Both the position numbers and the translations under genes were made by a program. Under the pieces are notes generated by a model. That model was not told the DNA's origin. It saw only the letters and a program-made list of their open reading frames with translations, and ran no database searches. Of a stretch of 64,000 nucleotides of DNA, positions 59,470 to 64,000 are shown piece after piece (the first letter of the stretch is position 1; the number at the start of each line of letters is the position of its first letter). The stretch comes from Clostridiaceae bacterium OM02-2AC (GTDB lineage Bacteria; Bacillota_I; Bacilli_A; Erysipelotrichales; Erysipelotrichaceae). The stretch covers positions 23,144 to 87,143 of the forward strand of contig QULU01000014.1 in NCBI GenBank assembly GCA_003481775.1, given 5' to 3'.

Positions 59470-60123
59470 ATGAACAGACAGGACACAATACAAAAGATTA
59501 AAGAGGAAAAAATAGTCGTCATTACAAGGGGGATTTATGGTGAGGATCTGATGAAGCTGGCAGAGGCTCTGTTCCAGGGTGGCATCCGCTGCTTTGAAAT
59601 TACTTACGATCCAGCTGATCCCAATACCTGCATACGGGTGAAAGAGAATATTCAACAGCTGCATGAGCGCTTTGGTGATGCGCTGTATCTGGGCATCGGC
59701 ACTGTGCTGACCAAAGAACAGGTACACAACGCCAAGGAGGCCGGCGCCAGATTTATCGTTTCTCCCAACTTTGATGAGGAAATTGTCAAGGAAACACTGG
59801 CTCTGGACATGGTCTCCATGCCGGGCTGTATGTCACCGACGGAAATTGTTGCGGCAGATAAAGCCGGAGCTGATTTCATCAAGTTGTTTCCGGCAGGAAC
59901 ACTGGGCTTAAAATACTGCAAGGATATCTATGCGCCGCTGCACCATGTTAACTACATCGCAACCGTAGGTGTTACAGAGGAAACATTTGTACAATATCTT
60001 GATCTGGGCTTTGCCGGAGCAGGCATCAGCTCCCAGCTGGTAGATAAGAAATGCCGCGAAGAAGGCAATTATGAAGAACTGACAAGACGGGCACAGCGAT
60101 TTGTGGAAATCGCAAAGCAATAG
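59470..60123 (+). CDS. KDPG/KHG-family aldolase
   Basis: The protein has 217 residues. The Schiff-base lysine is K138 in FIKLFPAG, the acid-base Glu is E43 in FEITYD, and GIGTVL is the binding loop. It starts MNRQDTIQKIKEEKIVVITRG; the frame from 59446 overlaps the previous gene and lacks a site. It is paralogous to the enzyme at 41711 (both have an ITRG/ICRG start and a TRRA-RF-IAK-type end). It would release pyruvate from a 2-keto-3-deoxy acid phosphate. Confidence 0.9.
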   Translation: MNRQDTIQKIKEEKIVVITRGIYGEDLMKLAEALFQGGIRCFEITYDPADPNTCIRVKENIQQLHERFGDALYLGIGTVLTKEQVHNAKEAGARFIVSPNFDEEIVKETLALDMVSMPGCMSPTEIVAADKAGADFIKLFPAGTLGLKYCKDIYAPLHHVNYIATVGVTEETFVQYLDLGFAGAGISSQLVDKKCREEGNYEELTRRAQRFVEIAKQ

Positions 60124-60143
60124 TAGAAAGAAGGAAAACTATT

Positions 60144-60629
60144 ATGGAAAACTTAAAATTGACAAGAATTGACTTTCGACTGATTCATGGGCAGGTTATG
60201 ACTCGCTGGGTCGCAAAATATGAAATCGAAAGCATCGTTGTAATCGATGATCGCTCCGCAAAGAGTCCGATTCTGAAAAAGATTCTGCTGGGCGCTGCGC
60301 CAAGCGGCGTCAAGGTTATCGTTTGGAATGTCGCTGAGGCTGCGGAAAAATGGAAGGCAGGAGAATTTCCAAAAAGCAACCTGTTGATTCTGTTTAAAAA
60401 TACATCGCAGGCAAAGGCAGCGTGGGAGACAGGCATCACATTCCCTTCTTTGCAGGTTGGCGGTATCGAAGGCTCCGGTGATAAGAAGAATATTTATAAA
60501 AATGTAGTTATGTCGAAAACGGAAGCGGAGGAGCTGAACGTATTGTATCAGGGCGGCGTAGATGTGTTTATGCAGCCGATCCCGGAAGATAATCCGTATC
60601 CGTTCAAGGATGCTCTGGCGAAATTCTAG
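60144..60629 (+). CDS. PTS mannose/sorbose-family EIIB
   Basis: The protein has 161 residues with phosphorylated H15 in TRIDFRLIHGQVM, and VGGIEGSGDKKNIYKN in the later family block, as in the EIIB at 41176. AGAAGGAAAA precedes the ATG. It heads the transport part of module 3B. The 109 nt to EIIC contain a perfect but unused Shine-Dalgarno-like sequence (60658-60666). Confidence 0.93.
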   Translation: MENLKLTRIDFRLIHGQVMTRWVAKYEIESIVVIDDRSAKSPILKKILLGAAPSGVKVIVWNVAEAAEKWKAGEFPKSNLLILFKNTSQAKAAWETGITFPSLQVGGIEGSGDKKNIYKNVVMSKTEAEELNVLYQGGVDVFMQPIPEDNPYPFKDALAKF

Positions 60630-60738
60630 CCGGGTATTCAATAGTATTCGATCACATGGAGGTGATGATCATATCATAGGTGTTTTACAAGAGTAACGTA
60701 TGTAGTAGATGAATTGACAATGAAAAGGAGGAAATTTC

Positions 60739-61491
60739 ATGGTACAAGCATTGTTAATGGGGCTGCTTGCACTGCTCAACGGTATTCAGGGACCATATCA
60801 CTGGTACTTTTTCCGTGAGCCGGTAATGGCAGGATTTTGGGTAGGTCTGATTTACGGTGATCCCGTACAGGGAACGATCATCGGAGCAACGATCAACGTT
60901 TCTTACATGGGCTGGATTTCTGCAGGAGGAGCAAATGCCTCTGACTTATACTGGGCAGGTCTGCTTGGTACATTTGTAGCAATACAGGGCGGTATGTCCA
61001 TTGACACGTCCGTAGCGTTTGCGGTTCCTATTGGTTTATTAGGTAACTATGTGCATGTCGCATACATGACAATCGCATCCTTGTGGCCGGTGAAAATGGA
61101 TGCTCTCGCTGCCAAGGGAAACTGGCGCGGCATCCGCAGAATTCAATTCCTGGGTGGTCCGGCAATCGTTCTGGTATTGCGTGCACTTCCGGTATTCCTG
61201 ATTGCATTATATGGAAGTGAATATATTCAGACACTAATCAACAGTATTCCAACATGGGCAATGAACGGTCTGGGCGCAGTAGGGAAGATGCTGCCGGCAT
61301 TAGGTATGTCCATGCTGATGAAGTTTATGTACAAAAAAGCACTGCTTCCATTCTTCGTGCTGGGCTTTGGTATTGCGGCTTATTCCGGCATGACCGATTT
61401 GCTGCTGTATGCACTGGTTGGTGTATGTCTGGCAGTTATTCTGATTAAGATTGGTTTCAACAACGACACAGAACAGGAAGGGGCTGAGTAA
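60739..61491 (+). CDS. PTS mannose/sorbose-family EIIC
   Basis: The protein has 250 residues with about seven or eight membrane helices. The family block NVSYMGWISAGGANASDLYWAG is at about 55-76; the usual Gly-Gly-Thr-x-Pro turn is changed to GGANAS, which may matter for substrate. AAAGGAGGAAA precedes the ATG, and EIID follows after 2 nt. It forms the sugar-conducting part of the complex. Confidence 0.93.
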   Translation: MVQALLMGLLALLNGIQGPYHWYFFREPVMAGFWVGLIYGDPVQGTIIGATINVSYMGWISAGGANASDLYWAGLLGTFVAIQGGMSIDTSVAFAVPIGLLGNYVHVAYMTIASLWPVKMDALAAKGNWRGIRRIQFLGGPAIVLVLRALPVFLIALYGSEYIQTLINSIPTWAMNGLGAVGKMLPALGMSMLMKFMYKKALLPFFVLGFGIAAYSGMTDLLLYALVGVCLAVILIKIGFNNDTEQEGAE

Positions 61492-61493
61492 TC

Positions 61494-62318
61494 ATGGCAG
61501 AAAAACATTCACTAACAAAACGCGATGTCCAGAAAACAGCCTTCTTCTGGCACATGACAAGTCATATGACCTATAACTATCAGCGATTACAGGCAGGCTG
61601 TCTGGCATGGATCATGGGTCCGATTTTTGAAAAGCTGTATCCGAATGATCAGGAAAAGATGGTGGAAGGTCTGGAACGCCACATGCTGTATTTCAACACA
61701 GAGCCACGCTGGGGAGCTGTCCTTCCCGGTATGGTAGTCGCATTGGAGGAAGGTCTTGCCAATGATGACTCCGGTGATATGGATGCCAGCATCATCGCAG
61801 AAATTAAAACCGCCCTGATGGGACCTTTGGCAGGAATCGGAGATACGGTCTGGGCAGGTTTGATCAAGCCAATCATCCTGAGTGTTACGCTGGGATGGGC
61901 GATGCAGGGCTACGTTTGGGGTGCCTGGGCATATGGGATCGGCGTTACACTGCTGGACTTTGCTATCACCTACTTCATGTTCATGCGCGGCTATCAGCTG
62001 GGTATGGATTCCATTGACCGTTTCCTGGAAAGCGGCTTTGTTAAGAAAATTACCACCTTCCTTGGTATTGTCGGGCTGTTCTGTCTGGGTGCCATGATTG
62101 TAAAATACGTCAGCATCGGTGCAGTTCTGGAAATCGAAATGAAGACCGGAACGCTGAAGCTTGGTGAAATCATGAATAAGATATTCCCTTGCTTCCTGCC
62201 TCTTGTGACAACGCTGTTTGCATACTGGCTGCAGGTAAAGGGAAAGAAAATCACAACCGTACTGATCGTTCTGTTTATCATCGGCTTCATCGGTGGTGCA
62301 GTCGGATTGCTTGGCTAA
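61494..62318 (+). CDS. PTS mannose/sorbose-family EIID
   Basis: The protein has 274 residues with the EIID opening (LTKRDVQKTAFFWHMTSHMTYNYQRLQ in pattern), the GPLAGIGDTVWAGLIKP block near 110 and membrane helices to the end. It pairs with the EIIC just upstream. A 12-bp hairpin follows the stop before the EIIA gene. Confidence 0.93.
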   Translation: MAEKHSLTKRDVQKTAFFWHMTSHMTYNYQRLQAGCLAWIMGPIFEKLYPNDQEKMVEGLERHMLYFNTEPRWGAVLPGMVVALEEGLANDDSGDMDASIIAEIKTALMGPLAGIGDTVWAGLIKPIILSVTLGWAMQGYVWGAWAYGIGVTLLDFAITYFMFMRGYQLGMDSIDRFLESGFVKKITTFLGIVGLFCLGAMIVKYVSIGAVLEIEMKTGTLKLGEIMNKIFPCFLPLVTTLFAYWLQVKGKKITTVLIVLFIIGFIGGAVGLLG

Positions 62319-62325
62319 CAGTTTC

Positions 62326-62354
62326 ATGAAAGAAACCTTACGGGTTTCTTTCAT
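62326..62354 (+). terminator. 12-bp hairpin between EIID and EIIA
   Basis: ATGAAAGAAACC (62326-62337) and GGTTTCTTTCAT (62343-62354) are perfectly complementary with a 5-nt loop. No clean T-run follows, so it may be a processing or stability element, or a partial terminator limiting EIIA expression. Confidence 0.55.
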
Positions 62355-62668
62355 ATTCTCAGGGAACAGCTTTTCGGAATAATGCACCTTGGTAATGATT
62401 GAAAGCCTGTAAACGTGTCCTACATGACGGATTTCAGGAACCGCTGGGAACATAACATTACCAAGGCAGCATGCTTTTCTTAACCATGATTTCAAAGGAA
62501 TAATCCTGTGAAGATGATTCCTTCAGGACATAGCAATGACGTTATAGGAAAAGATTGCGCAGGAGGATACCTGTCGTATGGTATGCAGTTTGATAGGAAT
62601 TCCTGCCGATCCTTTCTGCTATGTCTGGCATAAACAGTATTTCTAACAACGAGAAAGGGTAATACAGT
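62355..62668. other. Gap between EIID and EIIA genes of module 3B
   Basis: About 310 bases without a supported gene on either strand. No promoter hexamer pair stood out. Confidence 0.35.
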
Positions 62669-63082
62669 ATGATAAAGATTTTAATTGTAACGCATGGCCC
62701 TCTGGCACAGGCACTGAAGGAAAGCTCTGCTATGTTCTTCGGCAGCATGTCGAATGATGTGGAAACCATAGGTCTGTATCCAACGGATAATCCGGAGGAT
62801 TTGAAGGAAGCCATTTGTGAAAAGGTAGAGGCAATCGATACCGGCGACGGTGTGATGGTGTTTGTGGATATCTTTGCAGGCTCTCCGTTCAATATGACGG
62901 CTGTGGCGATTGATGAATTGAAGGAAGCACACAAGCTGCAATGCTATACCGGTGTCAATATGCCGTTTTTGATGGAGGCACTTTCCAGCTGTAATTCCAT
63001 GGAGCTGGATCAGCTTACCGCCCACCTGGCAGATGTTGCCAAGGATACGATTGTAAATCTGCGCAAGGCGCTGGATATCTAG
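62669..63082 (+). CDS. PTS mannose-family EIIA
   Basis: The protein has 137 residues. H9 in VTHGPLAQAL is the HPr-phosphorylated residue; FVDIFAGSPFNM and YTGVNMPFLMEAL are the other family blocks. It completes the EIIB-EIIC-EIID set of module 3B. AGAAAGGG precedes the ATG. It is about as divergent from the EIIA at 38181 as the other components, consistent with separate systems. Confidence 0.94.
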   Translation: MIKILIVTHGPLAQALKESSAMFFGSMSNDVETIGLYPTDNPEDLKEAICEKVEAIDTGDGVMVFVDIFAGSPFNMTAVAIDELKEAHKLQCYTGVNMPFLMEALSSCNSMELDQLTAHLADVAKDTIVNLRKALDI

Positions 63083-63104
63083 CAATTCCTATTGAGGTGA
63101 TAGA

Positions 63105-63602
63105 ATGGTGACTGGATGGATGCTGTCCACAGGGACAGATACAAAAGGAAGAAGACTGCTGTATATCAAAAAGAAACATGCGTATTATCTTCTCCCGCAA
63201 CATAGGGAGTTTGCGATTACTCTGTGGAAACATGCGGAAATCAATGCCATTTCCATCAGCATTATTTTAGGGTATTTCCTGTTTCACAGTATCGCAGGCA
63301 CAGCACTGCTGGCACTTGCGCTGTATGTGCTCATGCTGCTTGTGATGAATAAAAAATTACTGCCCTCCCTGCATCGGGTGCAAGGAAAAAATATCACTTG
63401 GCGCAAAGAGAAACCAGCCAAGGCAGGCAACAGCATGCTGCTGGCGGTACTGCTTTTGATGATCGGGGCCGGACTGTTTCTCTGTCTGGCGCTGGAACAG
63501 ACGCAGAATACGATGGAAACTGTTACAGCGGCACTCGGAGGCTGCATTGCCCTGTTTACAGGAGTGCGGCAGCTGTATAAAAATAAAACGATAGGAAAGT
63601 GA
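63105..63602 (+). CDS. Small membrane protein of unknown function
   Basis: The protein has 165 residues. No family is recognised. About 45 polar residues (with an RRLLYIKKKHAYYLLP stretch) precede two close helices (about 45-62 and 64-82), then a basic loop (PSLHRVQGKNITWRKEKPAK) and two more helices (about 107-128 and 135-152). TTGAGGTGATAG precedes the ATG. It lies between EIIA and a KDPG aldolase and is probably co-transcribed; a role in this sugar system is only suggested by position. Confidence 0.7.
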   Translation: MVTGWMLSTGTDTKGRRLLYIKKKHAYYLLPQHREFAITLWKHAEINAISISIILGYFLFHSIAGTALLALALYVLMLLVMNKKLLPSLHRVQGKNITWRKEKPAKAGNSMLLAVLLLMIGAGLFLCLALEQTQNTMETVTAALGGCIALFTGVRQLYKNKTIGK

Positions 63603-63609
63603 GGCTTAC

Positions 63610-64000
63610 ATGATGTTGGCAGAAACAATTTGCAGAATTAAAAAGACAGGTTTGATGGGAATTGTACGTGTAGATACCATTGAACGCGGAATAGAAATCG
63701 CACAGGGCTGTATTGACGGCGGTGTGGATGTGCTGGAAATCAGCTATACGAACAACAATGCAGGAGAGGTGATTCGTGCCTTGAAGGAAACCTTCGCAGA
63801 TCAGCTGCTGGTCGGAGCCGGTACGGTGCTTGATCCGACGACAGCCCGTCTGGCGATTATGGACGGCGCGGAATTCATCATTGCTCCAACCTTCAACAAA
63901 GAGGTGCAGGAAATGGCAAATCTATATCAGATTCCCTATGCACCGGGCTGTACAAGCTATACGGAAATGATCGAAGCCTTAAAGGCGGGAGCGTCCTTTA
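63610..64000 (+). CDS. KDPG/KHG-family aldolase, cut by window edge
   Basis: About 130 residues are visible before the window ends. It starts MMLAETICRIKKTGLMGIVR with GAGG close upstream. LEISYTNNNAG and VGAGTVLD match the acid-base Glu and binding-loop blocks of the family, and the PGCTSYTEMIEAL segment precedes where the lysine should lie, outside the window. The R in IVR is the classic substrate Arg, unlike the ITRG/ICRG form of the copies at 41711 and 59470, so it may be closer to true Eda. Confidence 0.88.
   Translation, partial: MMLAETICRIKKTGLMGIVRVDTIERGIEIAQGCIDGGVDVLEISYTNNNAGEVIRALKETFADQLLVGAGTVLDPTTARLAIMDGAEFIIAPTFNKEVQEMANLYQIPYAPGCTSYTEMIEALKAGASF

Noticed and set aside
1..64000. 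tRNA, rRNA, CRISPR arrays, insertion sequences or prophage genes
   Set aside because: None were found by eye; no transposase with terminal repeats, no repeat-spacer arrays and no tRNA-like cloverleaf with CCA stood out.

Overview
The window looks like a chromosomal segment of a low- to mid-GC Bacillota, most plausibly an Erysipelotrichaceae such as a [Clostridium] innocuum-like species. This is inferred from the gene order rpsF-ssb-rpsR / yybS-gdpP-rplI-dnaB / yycJ-htrA-rlmH (the near-origin block known from Bacillus), Gram-positive style Shine-Dalgarno sites, a T-box riboswitch and the large number of mannose-family PTS genes. No rRNA, tRNA, CRISPR array or insertion sequence was seen.

Region 1 (1-14.2 kb) is housekeeping: a truncated Rpn-type nuclease at the left edge, ribosomal proteins S6 and S18 with SSB, a YybS membrane protein, the c-di-AMP phosphodiesterase GdpP, ribosomal protein L9, DnaB, then a YycJ-type hydrolase, HtrA, a frameshifted phosphoesterase, a TetR regulator, a lone prepilin-like protein, a lipase-like membrane hydrolase, an HD-domain protein and RlmH. 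Region 2 (14.5-20.8 kb) is an FtsX permease / ATPase / response regulator / sensor kinase module of the antimicrobial-peptide type, followed by a MerR regulator with a membrane domain. Region 3 (20.9-24.3 kb) is a TrpXYZ-type ABC importer behind a T-box whose specifier reads TGG (Trp). Region 4 (24.5-28.3 kb) is a glgC-glgD-glgA glycogen operon.

Region 5 (28.6-64 kb) is an island of carbohydrate genes. Module 1 (28.6-34.9 kb) has a stand-alone EIIB, a LevR-type sigma-54 activator with an intact GAYTGA loop, a textbook -24/-12 promoter, EIIB-EIIC-EIID without EIIA, and an AgaI/NagB-like amino-sugar-phosphate deaminase. Module 2 (35.4-44.8 kb) has a divergent PRD regulator, EIIA-EIIC-EIID, a D-2-hydroxyacid dehydrogenase, EIIB, a KDPG-type aldolase and two tandem MtlD-like dehydrogenases. 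A small ABC-2 exporter with its TetR repressor lies at 45.6-48.0 kb. Module 3A (48.2-57.2 kb) has a second divergent PRD regulator and a transporter-free operon: zinc dehydrogenase, class II aldolase, hydroxyacid dehydrogenase, RraA-like protein, iron alcohol dehydrogenase and a second hydroxyacid dehydrogenase. Module 3B (58.3-64 kb) has another hydroxyacid dehydrogenase, KDPG aldolase, EIIB-EIIC-EIID-EIIA, a small membrane protein and a further KDPG aldolase running off the right edge.

Two points stand out. First, the three large PRD regulators share a LevR-like plan, but only the first keeps a working AAA+ core. The other two have lost the Walker A Ser/Thr, the Walker B acidic pair and the GAFTGA loop, and they sit next to sigma-70 type promoters. 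Second, modules 3A and 3B, 7.5 kb apart, begin with near-superimposable promoters: a 12-bp element, 17 bp, TTGACA, a 16-bp spacer that contains a catabolite-responsive (cre) element, then TATGAT. This suggests that both are one regulon under the adjacent PRD protein and CcpA, together encoding uptake and breakdown of one unidentified, probably acidic or keto, sugar.
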